DNA of 64,000 nt from Prunus persica (GCF_000346465.2 NC_034015.1:4061882-4125881); one strand, 5' to 3'. Numbered from the stretch's first letter, positions 33,717 through 46,416 are shown. Program-made: numbers and translations. The notes: generated by a model from the letters alone, not told the origin.

Positions 33717-35119
33717 GGGGGTGTATTCAATTGAGATTTTAATATATTGTAATTACATGATTTTAATGTAAAGTCGGATTTGTAATTATATGATTTTACT
33801 CATGATTTTAATAGATTGCAATTACATGATTTTACTTATGATTTTAATTCGCTTAGGATTTTACTTATGATTTTAATATATTGTAATTACATGATTTTAC
33901 TTATATTTCTATACTAGCTTGAACTCTATTACCCATCATCATTCACCTAAATACATAACCTGAAGAAATATACCCAATTTTTAGGATACAGATACCCAAT
34001 TTTTAGGGTTAATACAAAGATGGAAGCATAGTAACCATCAAAGGTTAGTCCAAGAAGAGTACACCGACATCAACAGTGTAACTCCCAACATAGCCACACA
34101 TGGCCAGAATGAATGCGTTAAAGAAACACAACACAACTGAGAAACAAACAATAGAAATACAAAAGCATAAGCAGAGGCTAGAAGCTACATCCAAAACCAC
34201 CAACACCTAATGCAAAACAGATAGCACCAGAAATACAAAATAAAGAAACATACTGAAAACTCCTAGCCCAACCCCATAACTACTCCTAGTTTTTGTCAAA
34301 GCTTGGACCAAAACTATGAAGTGAAAAAAATACCTTGCACCTTATTAACGTTTCTTCTAGATTGTGGGTAAGGCCTCTTCTTTCTTTTTTTGCTTTGTCC
34401 TGGTCCCAAACGTTTTGGGACAGGGAATTAGAAAAAATATTTAGCCATGTGAGCTATATGCGCAACAGCTATGCATAAAAAATAATAATTTTTTAAAAAA
34501 GGCATCTTTGAGGCATTAGATCAAGCAAATTATGGGCACACCGGTAGAGTTGTGGAGGGCTGCAACTCCTTGCAGGAAATGTCTACAATGAGCAAGTGAT
34601 TCTTAAAAAAAAAAGTATCGAACATATAATTTTGCTCCAAATAAGCTTGTCTACAAGGAAAGAAGAGCTATTGAAAAATGCCCATATTAGCTCTAGAAGA
34701 GGCAATATCGTCTTTCTTGTTAATGCTTCTTTATCGTCTTTCTTGTTAATGCTTCTTTATGTACAGTCAAAAGCATACAAAAATAGTGGGGAAAAAAATG
34801 TATGAGAGCATATATGAGAATCGTGCATAGGAAGATGAGATTTGTTATGTCATTTGGTATTTATATGACACACTCAAAAGTCTCACACAATACATCATTT
34901 AATGAAATACCTCAAAATCAGTAAGTTTTTGAATATCACGGTATTTTTCTTACCTTTTAAAAGTCCTAATTGAATACCACGGGACTTGTATTGATTATTT
35001 AAAAATCCTAATTGAATACCACCATATTTTTATTAATTACTTAAAAATTCTAATTGAATACCGCCGTACTTTGAAGCTTCAAAACAATAATCCATTAAAA
35101 TCACAATTGAATACACCCC
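33717..35119. mobile_element. TIR element starting GGGGGTGTATTCAATTGAG (1403 bp)
   Basis: The left end GGGGGTGTATTCAATTGAG is mirrored at 35119 by ...CACAATTGAATACACCCC. Comparison with the duplicate site at about 53100 shows that exactly this block is extra, leaving TA (or CTA) repeated at the join. Subterminal phrases such as TAATTGAATACCAC recur near the right end, and GATTTTACTTATGATTTTAAT recurs near the left. There is no transposase. The ends suggest a PIF/Harbinger-like MITE, but this is not proven. Confidence 0.75.
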
Positions 35120-35209
35120 TAAATCTACTCTCGTTCGACCACAATTCCCAAACGCTTGACTTCAATTCGTTCGTACACGTTCTCACCCCCAACTATATAG
35201 AATGTCTCT

Positions 35210-35214
35210 CTTCT
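35210..35214. repeat. 5-bp target duplication, left copy (CTTCT) of Cassandra
   Basis: CTTCT recurs exactly at 35808-35812 on the other side of the element. Confidence 0.92.
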
Positions 35215-35484
35215 TGTAAGATCCCACATCAACCAACGGAGAGGGGGTGATGTCCTTATATATGCACACCTGCATCCATCTAGCACGAGGCCTTTTGGGA
35301 GCTCACTGGCTTCGGAGTCGTAGGAACTCCGAAGTTAAGCGAGTTAAGGGCTAGAGCAATCCCAAGATGAGTAACCCACTGGGAAATTGGTCGTGAGCTC
35401 CCAGAAACAAAACCGTGAGGGCAGAGAGGGGGGCCCAAAGCGGACAATATCGTGCTACGGCGGAGTCGATCCCGGGATGTGACA
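35215..35484 (+). repeat. Cassandra 5' LTR
   Basis: 270 bp, with a 5S-like region at about 35296-35403. The part equal to the 5S C box reads AAGATGAGTAACCCACTGGG and has changed at three places relative to the other LTR. Confidence 0.92.
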
Positions 35485-35559
35485 ATTTGGTATCAGAGCC
35501 ACTCTGCCGTGTGGTGCTAGTGTGCCGACGAGGACGTTCGGCCCTTAAGGGGGGTGGAT

Positions 35560-35807
35560 TGTAAGATCCCACATCAACCAACGGAGAGGGGGTGATGTGC
35601 CTTATATATGCACACCCGCATCCATCTAGCACGAAGCCTTTTGGGAGCTCATTAGTTTCGGAGTCGTAGGAACTCCGAAGTTAAGCGAGTTAGGGGCTAG
35701 AGCAATCCCAGGATGGGTGACCCACTGGGAAGTTGGTCGTGAGCTCTCAGAAACAAAACCGTGAGGACAATATCGTGCTACGGCAAAGTCGATCCCGGAA
35801 TGTGACA
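35560..35807 (+). repeat. Cassandra 3' LTR
   Basis: 248 bp, with a 5S-like region at about 35643-35749. Here AACTCCGAAGTTAAGCGAG and AGGATGGGTGACCCACTGGG closely follow the A-box and C-box region of plant 5S rRNA, so the internal promoter is better kept than in the 5' LTR. Confidence 0.92.
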
Positions 35808-35812
35808 CTTCT

Positions 35813-36655
35813 CACCTAATATTTAATTTATTTGATATATATATTCAGGCCAATATAATTCTTAAATATAAATAGATTTTGAAAAACAATAAAAAAACAA
35901 AGGACAAGCGTTGGATGCCAAAGCAAGCAGGCATGCAAGCAAATTCTTCTGCTTAGGCCAATATAAATACCCATACTTAACATTGGTTTTAGGATTTGCC
36001 AACCAGCTCGAATCTAATGAAAAAATGGCATTGATTTGCAGATTAGAGATCTCAGATTCAAATCCCCATACCATCTTATGTGTGTGTGTGTGAGAAACTC
36101 CCTCCCCTCTAGTTTAAACTATTACTTGTACCCAAACAAACATTGGTTTTATGATTTTTATCAGAAATGGTCCCTGAACTTTTCACTTTTCAATTCCTAA
36201 CTTCCCCTAATTTTACGAATACATAAGAATAAAAAATTTATGTGCGTTTTAATGTTAAAATTCGTAATCAAATACCCTCAAAACTAAAAATTGTCAAACA
36301 GAGTAAGGCAAATATTCAGTTATTTCATGTATGTATTATTCTCCAATATGGATGTATGTATATAGAAGTACAACCCTAAATAAAAATAGAAAATAAATCT
36401 AAATTACAATATAAAATAAATCTCTATTATGATATGACTAGACAAATCGGTAAGTAACCAAAATTCTAACATAGTAAGGAACCAAAATCTTAACTAAATA
36501 AGGACTCGCCAGTAGAAATCATCTCAACTTAGGGGGTAGTTGATTCATCCACTTCCTTAATTCCCTTATTTTTAAGTTCCTCGATTCTCGACTTCCACAT
36601 TCCTAGTAAGTAAACATGCTGTCAATTTGGTTTTTTTATTAGAAACAAAGATGCC
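35813..36655. other. AT-rich spacer after Cassandra
   Basis: The first 150 bp belong to the decayed SEC14 5' duplicate. The rest shows no gene. A short (GT)n run is present at 36080-36092. Confidence 0.45.
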
Positions 36656-37050
36656 CTATCAATCAAATGTGATCCTTAATACTTTGGTCCACACATCAGT
36701 TTGGTCCTCTCATCGCATTTCTTCAAAATCTTAGATAAAATTGATGACCTGACAAATTTTAAAGGGGTATTTTCGTCAAAATACAAACTATCCACCCATT
36801 ACACAAAGTAAGCTCACATAATTTGCTCAATAAGACTATTTGCCCCAAACGTTGGAGGGAATATGGCCTTATTCACCAAAAACATGGATTTTAGAACTAA
36901 AATGAGCTATATTTATATGACAATATCCCTTTAAAGTTGTTCACGAGATGACACATGATTAATTTTATTTGAAGTTTATCGGAATGCGATAGGAGGGACC
37001 AAATTGATGTGTAGACCAAAAGATGAAGAACCACGTTGATTGATTTGAGA
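36656..37050. mobile_element. Fold-back (MITE-like) element
   Basis: The arm at about 36670-36722, with CTTTGGTCCACACATCAGTT and TCATCGCATTT, is mirrored at about 36982-37035 by AATGCGATAGGAGGGACCAA and GATGTGTAGACCAAAAG. The arms pair imperfectly and the outer boundaries are uncertain by tens of bases. There is no coding capacity. Confidence 0.6.
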
Positions 37051-37980
37051 GTGTGAGAACTAAAACGAAGACTTTTAAAAGCTAAGGAACCACTTGTTGT
37101 TTTTATTTTTCCGGAGACAAAATATATAATTATTTTTCTTTTCTTAATTTGAGTTTTGCAGTTAATTGTGAATTTTTTAAAATTTTTATTTTTCTGAGAG
37201 AGAGATTAATTATGTTAAATATTCATTCCGGTTTAGCTTCATTGAAATTTGACAATGTGCCCATTTGAGGAAAAAGAAACAAACATATGTATATATATTT
37301 TAGGATGATATTGTCGATTTGACAGCTACTAAGGTATCCCTGGTTTTTTTCTTAACCCCTAATCTTAAATGAATTACATTTAATTTCTCAATATTACGTG
37401 GGAAAGTTGCCATAATTCACTGGCTGAAGTGTTCATCGCCCAAAAACCATCCAATTACTCAATTGTCCAGAACCAGATATTCATACGTACTCATTGCCAT
37501 ATACAATGCCTCTCATCATTTTGCATCCCCTCATACTTCTCCACATACCCGCCGAACCCGCTTCCCCTCTGTTCTTCATTGTCTCAGTGATCACCTGCAT
37601 TTGATGTTTCTTCGCGAACCTAGGTTTTTATTTCTCTCACCCTCTTCATTATTCGGCCTTTTTTGTTCACCAGTGCCATTTATTGATTGCAACGTTATAA
37701 TGAAGGTCTGATCTTTGCGTTTCGTTTCTGTTTTTGCCTTTTGGTGATATTGAATTGATATTCAAGTTTTTCATGACAATTTCTCAAATGGGTATTCATT
37801 AAATTGTGCAATTAATTATATGCTCCTTTCGTTGTATGATCTGAAAACGCGTTTGAAATGGTCTTCTCCGTGTTGCAAGTTTCAGCTTCCATAGTTCAAA
37901 TTGAACACAACTTGGCAACAACGCAGCAAAGAATGCGAAAGTTGGTCTGAATGAGAGGTTCTGTGTTGCCTTCGGTCCAG
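37051..37980. promoter_or_regulatory. Upstream region and leader of the GT14 gene
   Basis: It includes the tail of the SEC14 5' duplicate (37100-37250) and CT-rich leader-like sequence at 37500-37700. A possible leader intron starts at 37706 (AATGAAG|GTCTGATC). No TATA box could be chosen with confidence. Confidence 0.35.
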
Positions 37981-39695
37981 ATGAAAAAATCCTTTGCATG
38001 GCGGCCGCAATTGATGAAGGATATTATGATCATGTCTAAGTCAAGGCCTCGTCCACCATTGAAAAGACCAACATGGATTATTGCATTGGTTTCGTTCGTC
38101 TGTGTTTTTTTTACTGCAGCCTATTTCTACCCACCGAGAAGCTCTGCCACCTGCTATCTCTTTTCTTCTAGTGGTTGTACTGTGTTTGGAAAGGATCCAC
38201 CTGGTCCTGCAAGGGAATTGACTGATGATGAGACTGCATCTGATGTTGTAGTTAAGGAAATTCTCAAGACACCTCCTCTTCAATCAAAGAACCCCAAAAT
38301 TGCTTTCATGTTTTTAACTCCTGGTACATTACCTTTTGAGGAGTTGTGGGAAAATTTCTTTCAAGTAAGGTTTTGCCTTTATGTTATTCTTTTTTCCCTT
38401 TTGAGTTCATCACATTTTGGTATTTGTTATTTCCATAAGCGGTCGTTCTTTGTTCATATATTTACGAAAGAAACGTATGAATGTATTTGTTTAACTGCAT
38501 TAAGAAGTTTGGTAGTCAGGCGCTATAGTTTAGGCATATTTCCTTGACCTGCCATTCACTGAGCAGTACTGGCAGATGTTTAGTAACTAAAACGCTCAAG
38601 TAATTTGATGGAATTGATGCTCACCTCTGCAATGTAATGGTATCTCATGAGATTACAGTTTCTCTTTTTCCAGAGTTTAGAATTAATGTCGAAATAGGGC
38701 CAGTCTTTTGACCACCTGAGGAAATGTCGAACTAGGGCCAGTCTGTTAACTTGAGACTTATCGGAGGAGTATGTTATGATAAACATGTGCTAGGCTTGGT
38801 GTGTTCAACACCATTTTCAATGAAAACAGTACAAAATTCGTTTTAATATAATCTATATATAGCACTTGAATCTCCATTTCTTTATGCTTCGTGTTGAGTT
38901 CTCTAGCATCAAGTGAGAACTTGAAGTAAGAACTCAAGCTAGGGTAAGTAATTGGTTGACCTTCTTATGATTATATTATAGATACATGCTAAAGTAAAAC
39001 GAAGTACCTACTTGTGTTGATATTTTCTTAAATTATATAAAAAGCCATTTACTTTGTAAGCTAATTCACAGTCTAACAAAAATATCATGGTGCCTAGGGC
39101 CATGAGGACAAATTCACTGTTTATGTACATGCTTCTAAGCAAAAACCAGTACATGTGAGCCGTTATTTTGTTGACAGAGACGTACATAGTGAGCAGGTAC
39201 GTAGAAGCCTCTCATGACATTCTTACAGTTCAACATTATTTTATCAGTAACCAGTACACATGGTTTTCTTTAAAGATGCCATTAATAATAAATTTGCAGG
39301 TCGTTTGGGGAAAATTTTCAATGGTTGAGGCAGAGAAGAGACTTTTGGCAAATGCACTTTTAGACCCTGACAACCAACATTTTGTCTTGCTGTCTGATAG
39401 GTCATTGCATTGTAAACATTTACAATTGTGACTTTTGCATGAGGTTTTCATGATGGAATTTTGCTAGTTCTTTCATTGATTTTACTTTACATTTTTGGTT
39501 TCAGTTGTATACCACTACATAACTTCGATTATGTATATAATTATCTCATGTACACAAACGTCAGCTTTATTGATTGGTAAGCAAACTATATTTTAGGAAG
39601 TAAACCAAATGGAACTCTAAAAATTCCTTCCAATTATTTGTGTTAAATCTCTTATTCTGGTGTACTTGAACAATTGCTTATTCCATGTATTTAGC

Positions 39696-39744
<49 letters not shown>

Positions 39745-41917
39745 AGTTTTGTTGATCCTGGTCCACATGGAACTGGCCGGTATTCAGAACATATGTTGCC
39801 TGAAGTTGAAAAGAAGGATTTTCGGAAGGGTTCACAGGTACATTTGTGAATTTATGTAGAAACTTGTGGATGAAGAACTTTTGTGAATTTATTTACTGGT
39901 GTCTCATCTGCTTATATAATCAACCGTAGTGCTAACTGCTAAAGTCCCCTCTACTATAAGAATTTCTTAGAAGTTAAAGGTTCTAAGGGGTATAAAACAA
40001 AGTTGGTTACTGCAGGTAGTTGCATCTATGTCAATTTAATAACCTTGTTGTTGACTCAGCTAATTGCTTTAAGCCTATTTCTTGAATGATAACTGGAGTT
40101 TGAAGCACTGGATTTAGGAATATACATGACCTGTAAGTTAACCTCTGACCTATGCTAAACGTATATGATTTGACTAGTGCAACATTTCAGACTGGCTTTA
40201 ATTTAGATCTGGTGTCATCTGGGAAGTAAAATTTAGTCTCAATGCAATGTGTTAAAGCTTAGTGGATGGGGCAAGATATTCCTTTTCAGGCTGCATGTGA
40301 GCCACAAAAGAAGATGGATTACTTGCTGTACTTACAAATATTTTCCTTCCATTGAATTATCGATACGTTTCGAAAATCATTTCTTAAGTGTATATTTCCA
40401 TGTTAGACACCAAGGTGCAAAATTTCAAATTGGCTTCATTTATATCTGGTTGCATCCTACCCCCCCTCCTATTGAAACTAGAAAAGAAGCTGGATGAATG
40501 ATTGCAAATAGGTCTCAGAGTCTCATAGTTGTAAAACCAGTTCTTATGAGTATATTTATGATTCGTAGAATCTTGTCACTTGTTCTTTATAAGTCACATG
40601 AGCTTCTTTATCCTATCTTTCTTGTCCCAAGTGTATGAATGATTACAATGTTTGGATTGATTTCTTGTTTTGTTCACGTTTATTGTCTCCTTTTGACAGA
40701 GCATTTGATCAACAAGAGCTTTGGTATATAATGTGCTCATTGATCAGATGCAGATTTGTGCAAGGACAGTTGATATGTCTCGTATATGGTTGGTTTTAAC
40801 TGACATTTGCACTGCAGTGGTTCTCTATGAAGCGGCAACATGCAATTGTCATGATGGCAGATAGTCTTTACTATACAAAGTTCAAGCTGTACTGCAGGGT
40901 AATCTGTTTGTTATGATATGCTTTTGGCATCATTAAGTTAGGCCTTATCTAGAGTAAATTCTTTGAACACCAAATATTTGTATTTTATATTTTAAGAATC
41001 CTACTCTCCAAAATTCAAACTATTTACATCTATTGTTAGTCCTGCCTTGCTAGTTTTGGATTGAACTCGATGCTGTTTCTGACTTTCTCAGCCAAACATG
41101 GATGGGCGCAACTGCTATTCGGACGAGCATTACCTGCCAACTTTCTTTCAAGTCAGCACAACAAACCTTCTCCGTTTGCTTGCCATTACAACTGCATTTC
41201 ACTCCTTTCTAATTTCTTTGCTGCCACTACTTCTCTTTTTCATTTTCCATTAATGGTTTTCAGATGAAAGATCCTAGTGGACTTGCGAATTGGTCAGTAA
41301 CATATGTTGATTGGTCTGAAGGGAAGTGGCATCCAAGAGCATATAGAACTCAGGATGTTACTTATGACCTCCTTAGGAACATCACGGTATGGTTTCGAAA
41401 TTTTTTCTTTCTTAACCATCACTACATTTTCATGTGACATGCCATTCACTTAGTGCCACTCTCTCACCCATTTCAGTCCATCGCTGAGAGCACACATATT
41501 ACAAGCGAAGACAAGGTACAAATGAACCTTTTAGAGTTGGATCAAACAAGTTGGCTTGCTTGTGGTAAAAGTAATCAGTAATGCTAGGGTCATTAAATTT
41601 GTTTGCAAAATGATGTGGCAGCTCTATCAGCACCTCATTTATTTCTAACTACATATCGTATCATCCTGCACACATCATTTGGTGAATAAATTTGACGACT
41701 AATAATATTTTTGTTGTGGTAATGCTTTCTGTAATTTGGGAAGACAGACTTTGAAATTTTGATTTTTGGTCTGCATTGAATGCTGCAGAAGCAATTACTG
41801 ACCACTCCTTGCTTGTGGAATGGGATGAAGAGACCCTGTTTTCTATTTGCCAGAAAGTTTTATCCTGAAACTTTGGGGAAACTGCTGCAGCTTTTCTCCA
41901 ATTACACAAAAGTCTAA
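37981..41917 (+). CDS. GT14 core-2/I-branching beta-1,6-GlcNAc-transferase-like protein
   Basis: Ten exons give 392 residues, with every junction GT-AG and in phase: 37981-38364, 39098-39196, 39300-39400, 39505-39576, 39747-39837, 40818-40898, 41092-41151, 41264-41386, 41477-41515 and 41789-41917. It is a type II membrane protein with a basic N-terminus and an anchor at about residues 31-50, then a stem and the Branch domain (PF02485) from about residue 106. Motifs include PKIAFMFLTPGTLPFEELW, HFVLLSDSCIPL, GRYSEHMLPEV, KGSQWFSMKRQHA and CYSDEHYLPT. Plant members sit in the Golgi and are thought to add sugars to cell-wall glycoproteins; GlcAT14A-C glucuronosyltransferases are in the same family but a different subgroup. 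An in-frame ATG ten codons upstream (37951) is an alternative start. Confidence 0.92.
39698..39745 (+). repeat. (CT)n microsatellite forming the splice acceptor tract of GT14 exon 5
   Basis: About 20 CT repeats, twice interrupted by AT, run directly into the AG at 39745-39746 before exon 5. The microsatellite is therefore the polypyrimidine tract. Confidence 0.92.
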
Positions 41918-43065
41918 ATTTTCTTTTGGTTCTGTCAATGTCAAATGCTTCCTCGTCATCCCTCAGTTCTGGTACATAGCTCCCTTGATTGTACATTGCC
42001 ACTTTCAACACATTCTTTGGATCCTTGGTTGGATAGATTTTTGCCATGTCAGTGAAGCTGTCAAGATATATGGCTTGGATTAGTGGTTGAGAGGATGCTT
42101 GTTGTAGATTGGTTTTCTTTATTTATGTATTTTAAATTACTGAATGTTGAATGATAAATTCATTCAATTTCAGGTTTTTGACATTGTTCCAAATCTCCCA
42201 GCCTTAGAAATAGGCTAGAAGTTGTACTGAATTGTGGGTGTGCCACTATTAGCATTGTAAAACCCTAATAGACTTGAATAAAATTAAGTAACTTGCGCAC
42301 CAAGAAATCTGACTTCCAACCAAGCAATTGTGTATTGAATGGGGAATTGGTTTAATGTTGATTGTTTTCTATGCCTCAAGACAAATGAGGACTTTAATAT
42401 TTCTCTAATACAAACTAAAGGAAATAAATGACAATATTCAATAAACAAAGGGCCAAATCTAAGAGATCGGATTAGAACTGGGACTGCTATCACCTTGGGC
42501 TACTTCTGGATTGCAAGAACAGCTTCATAGTGTTGAGAGGTCTAGTAACAATCAAAAGATGGGGTCAAAACTTCGTAATGCAATTGAGAACAACACCTTC
42601 AATTGATATAGATCAATTGGGAATCGATACCAACGTCGGAATATCAATAACCTATGTGCCTTGAAGGAAGGATTAAGGTTTGTATTGAGGCTATTGTTGA
42701 TAAGTTGCGTGTCTAGGCAATGAATTATTCTCTCATTTTTATATTACTTTTGCCCTTAACTCATAGGTAATGGTCAGCTAGGGATAGGGAACGACATTGA
42801 TGAAAATCATACCTGATCAATTAAGATCAATTATCTAATTACCTTGCCTTTGCTGCTGCTAAGAAAAGATAAGATCCATCTTTAATTCTAGCAAATTATC
42901 AATTTAATAGATAATTCAGTTTTTAAGCAATTCGAAGTGGCTCAAAGACTTTATTTTATCCAATAGCTTTGAGCTGAGGGTTGGAAACGGGCAAACATTG
43001 CGCCCTAAGCCCAATAGGCTCAATTACCATTGAGGTAATCTTGGACATACGTTGTCTTCAATTAT
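41918..43065. other. GT14 3' UTR and intergenic region
   Basis: 3' UTR up to perhaps 42250, then DNA with no supported gene. The region 42230-43020 has no open frame above 70 codons. Confidence 0.45.
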
Positions 43066-43550
43066 GGTGTGTTTACTAATTAGGAATTGGAATTCTCATT
43101 ATGAACTGAATTCCACTTATGGAGGATTAATGCATTTACTTCACATCAAGAAATTGGAAAGTTAGTGGTGCCCACACAAAATTAGAAATTGAATTCCTGA
43201 TTTTGGAGGAATTCAATTTTTGGATGGGAGGTGGTATTCTAATTCTTGGAGAACTAACCCATTAAGAATTCATCTTTTTTACCCATTATATCCTCACACA
43301 ATTTTAAAATTTTAAAATTGCCATCTACTTTAACCCAACAACGAGGACATTTTAGTAATTAGTACCATTCCTATTCCAATTCCATATGGTTTAGTAAACA
43401 ACTTCAATAGGAATCCTAATCTTAATCCATATGATTTACTAAACAACTTCAAAAGGAATCCGGAATCTAATTCTCCTCAATCCAACTCCTCATCAATTCC
43501 ATTCATTCTCAATTCAATTCCTAATCCAATCACGGATTAATAAACATGCC
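43066..43550. mobile_element. Probable non-autonomous TIR element
   Basis: GGTGTGTTTACTAATT at 43066 is mirrored by GGATTAATAAACATGCC ending at 43550. The interior repeats GGAATTGGAATTC-like and AATTCCTATTCCAATTCC-like words on both sides, typical of subterminal repeats. There is no coding capacity. A target duplication is not clear. Confidence 0.55.
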
Positions 43551-44216
43551 ATTAGAGTGATTGTCGTCTAGGCAAACGCCATTTCCGTCTTCAACTTCTT
43601 TTGAAATTTTACAATCCTGCCCTAGATTTCCTTTGAAAGGTCACTATTTTGATTCTAAGTCTGAAAGGTTGGAGCTTTATCTATGAAGGAACCCATACCA
43701 GTTACCGTTTTAGTCCCAACTAATTTACTTTTTTACTTTTCATTTTATATCTTTTTCTTCTTTAATAAGCATCCAAATTTCTTAACTTTCAATACCATGT
43801 TTCCTGCACTGCTAACTTTCAGCAACCTGGCATTAATAATCTTCTCCAGGAACCAATACTTCTACTCTGTACCAAAATGTTATCGGTATAGAGATATGCA
43901 TAGTTTTAAATCTTGAAAACATTTACTTGCATGTCGCAGTATACAAAACTTGCTTTTCCTCTCTCAGTTTCTTATACAAAATGCTCACTGATAACACGAG
44001 CGTCTTCTTCCTTGGTACAAACAACAATATCTTGTTTGAATGAAACCTATTGACCAGTGAGCCCTGGGGAGCTCATATAGGTTATGTTTCGAGCATCTCA
44101 CCTCTTGTTGCGATGGAATTGCAAAATCATGCTTTCCACGTCCCTCTGATGCTAACAGTTTATGGCTGAACAAGACGCGCGCTAAAAATGAATAAATAAT
44201 TATATGTAAAAAATTA
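43551..44216. other. Spacer downstream of TAM41
   Basis: No gene or repeat structure is supported. It includes the probable 3' UTR of the minus-strand TAM41 gene in its last 200-300 bp. Confidence 0.45.
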
Positions 44217-46416
44217 TCATCTCCAGGATTTCCAAGCCTTGCTCATTTTAGCACCAAGATATCTCATGCCATTAATGCCACCAGCAGCCAGGAGACCAGA
44301 CAAGGCCTGTCTTGCACTCGAAACCATGACCTTTCGCCGCAGAATAGTCTGCATGCATTTAGCAGCCTCGTCTTTGGAGCCAATCACAATTTCCTGAATA
44401 ACTCGACCTGCAATTGAAGTACAAGAGATGTGTAATGATCGACTAAAATCCAGATTCAAGAGTTACAAGTACATATGTTAAACTACCACCCTAGTTAAAA
44501 CACTATCCCTGTGGCACATAAATCTGGAAGTTTTCTATGAACTTTCACCTTTCCATTTATAACAAACAAGCAATATTTTCCTTAAAAAACATTGGATCAG
44601 GTATAATCATTAAATCTGGACTCAGATCAATCCTTAAGAAACCTTTTTCCTCATAAGCCACTGCAGATGAGTTAAGGTTCATACCAGAGTCACACAGTAC
44701 TTTCTTTTCTCCTAGCTTCATCCCCATTTGGCTTCTGACCATTGGGGGCAGAGAAGAAACAAGAGATCGAGCTGCTAATAAACCACCATCCTGTTTTAAC
44801 AGGTAATAATGTATCTTAAGCTTCAAAGCATTGAACTGTACACTGCATAGCATAACTTTTAGAAGAATTAGCCATATAGTGAAGTCTTAAAGTTGGTATC
44901 TAGCTTATGTTCTAAAACATGCACTGAGGTTCCATACACCCATTAAATCAACGCTTCTTTTTTTTCTTTTTCTTTTTCAACTTTTATGAGAAGCTATACA
45001 TCAACCCTTCGCTAGTAAAAGAAATGTTGGATCAACTTCACACTGCAACCTAAGGGTCAGAATAGACCTGAGATATGATTGGTCGAGTATTCCCAGATAA
45101 ACAGCGTCTCAACAACTCTTTGGTCTCATACTCTTCAATAAATGGCTTATACATCAGCCGGAACAATTCAAATTGCCCTTGTACTATTTTCTTCACCTGC
45201 AGTAGATAATGTAATTTTAAAAAATTTGATTATGTTTGGCCATATAATTACAAGACCCGCCAACTGAATGCAAGTTTGTGGATTTATGTAACCACTGATT
45301 GAGCTTTACCTTATTTCTGTCCTCTGCAAAAAGCATACGCAAGTCGCCCATATACGAGAGGCTACATATTTTGGCATACAATTCTTCCTGCATTAAATGG
45401 AATATGTTATAGAACTCCAAAAAATTTAAAATCATTGAGCAGTGAAAGAATCAGACCTCAGTGAACTTGGACGGCAAAAGAAGGAGAGCTGCAGACATTG
45501 CAGCCCTCAAATTAACCGAGTTTACATTTGCGATATCCAAATTATCCAGAAGTACATGAACCTGTAGAAAAAAACATTGAAAACTCTCATGTTGAATATA
45601 AAGATAATGTATCATAACATGAACTACATGAGACAATCCGAGTCTTGGGTCTTCAACAGAATGGCATTATTTTTAAGACAAAGCATAAGAACATGTATTT
45701 TAATTTTCATTAGTTTCAGGCAATTTCCGTGTGCTACAAAATATTTCAATAAGGTAAAAATTTGTTAATCAAACTAGCAGAGGGGGGTTTTTTTTTTTTT
45801 TTTTTTCCAAGAATTACATCACTAAGATTATCATTGAATATGATTGAAAGTTCTAAAACTTAGACCATCTTCATGCTATGTGAAGGGTGGTGCTAGTTAG
45901 AAAATAATGTAACTAAACAGGAAGTTAACTAAAATCAAAATGAAAGGAGGACAAATACGAAGCTGAAGATTAATCTTCCACGAACATAAAGACAAAAAGA
46001 ATGAGAATCAATGAAGAAGGCATACTGGTTTTTGTAATCGGCCGCTCAAATAGAACCTCTCCCAATTTAGTATGTCCTGAACCAAGTCCTGCATGCGAAC
46101 AACCCCATACTTGAACATCTGAAAAAAAATTACTTGAGTGTGACGAATGTGTAACAAAATACAAGATGTGAAAGATTACAGAATGTGTAACAAAACACTA
46201 ATGCACTATCAGTTTAAAATATGGCATGAAAGCTCAGACACCCAAGAAATAGCCTAAACTTGAACCTACAGGGTAGCTGAATGATCAATACCTTGTCGTT
46301 CCAACTAACAAAAGGATTGAAGTGCACCCCCACACCTAGTTCATCTGCAACGTCGGTAATCTAGCATGGACAATTATATTGTGTCAGGATCAATGACAAT
46401 AGAATTGAACATGGAA

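Larger units (their letters stand above)
35215..35807 (+). mobile_element. Cassandra terminal-repeat retrotransposon in miniature (TRIM), complete
   Basis: Two direct LTRs (35215-35484 and 35560-35807) start TGTAAGATCCCACATC and end TGTGACA. Between them are a primer-binding site TGGTATCAGAGCC (35488-35500, initiator tRNA-Met) and a polypurine tract AAGGGGGGTGGAT (35547-35559). A perfect 5-bp duplication flanks it. The LTRs carry 5S-rRNA-like sequence, the hallmark of Cassandra, so transcription by pol III from the LTR is expected. It encodes no protein and depends on other retroelements for movement. LTR1 is 22 bp longer, having a G-rich insertion around 35420. Confidence 0.95.
33700..37250 (+). 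pseudogene. Decayed duplicate of the SEC14-gene 5' region, split by insertions
   Basis: Several blocks here match 53080-53640 in order. They are GGAAAAATTCAATAACGG (33694-33711), then TCTCGTTCGACCACAATTCCC (35131; shortened). Next are ATTCAGGCCA..ATAATTC..AAATATAAATAGA (35845-35880) and GCTTA.GCCAATATAAATAC (35950). Last is AATTTGAGTTTTGCAGTT..TTGTG near 37146, which equals the leader-intron acceptor of the SEC14 gene. The copy stops before the equivalent of the start codon, so it never included coding exons or has lost them. A TIR element and a Cassandra TRIM have inserted into it. Confidence 0.68.

Noticed and set aside
35296..35403. Genuine 5S rRNA gene
   Set aside because: The similarity is partial and sits inside a Cassandra LTR; there is no tandem 5S array.
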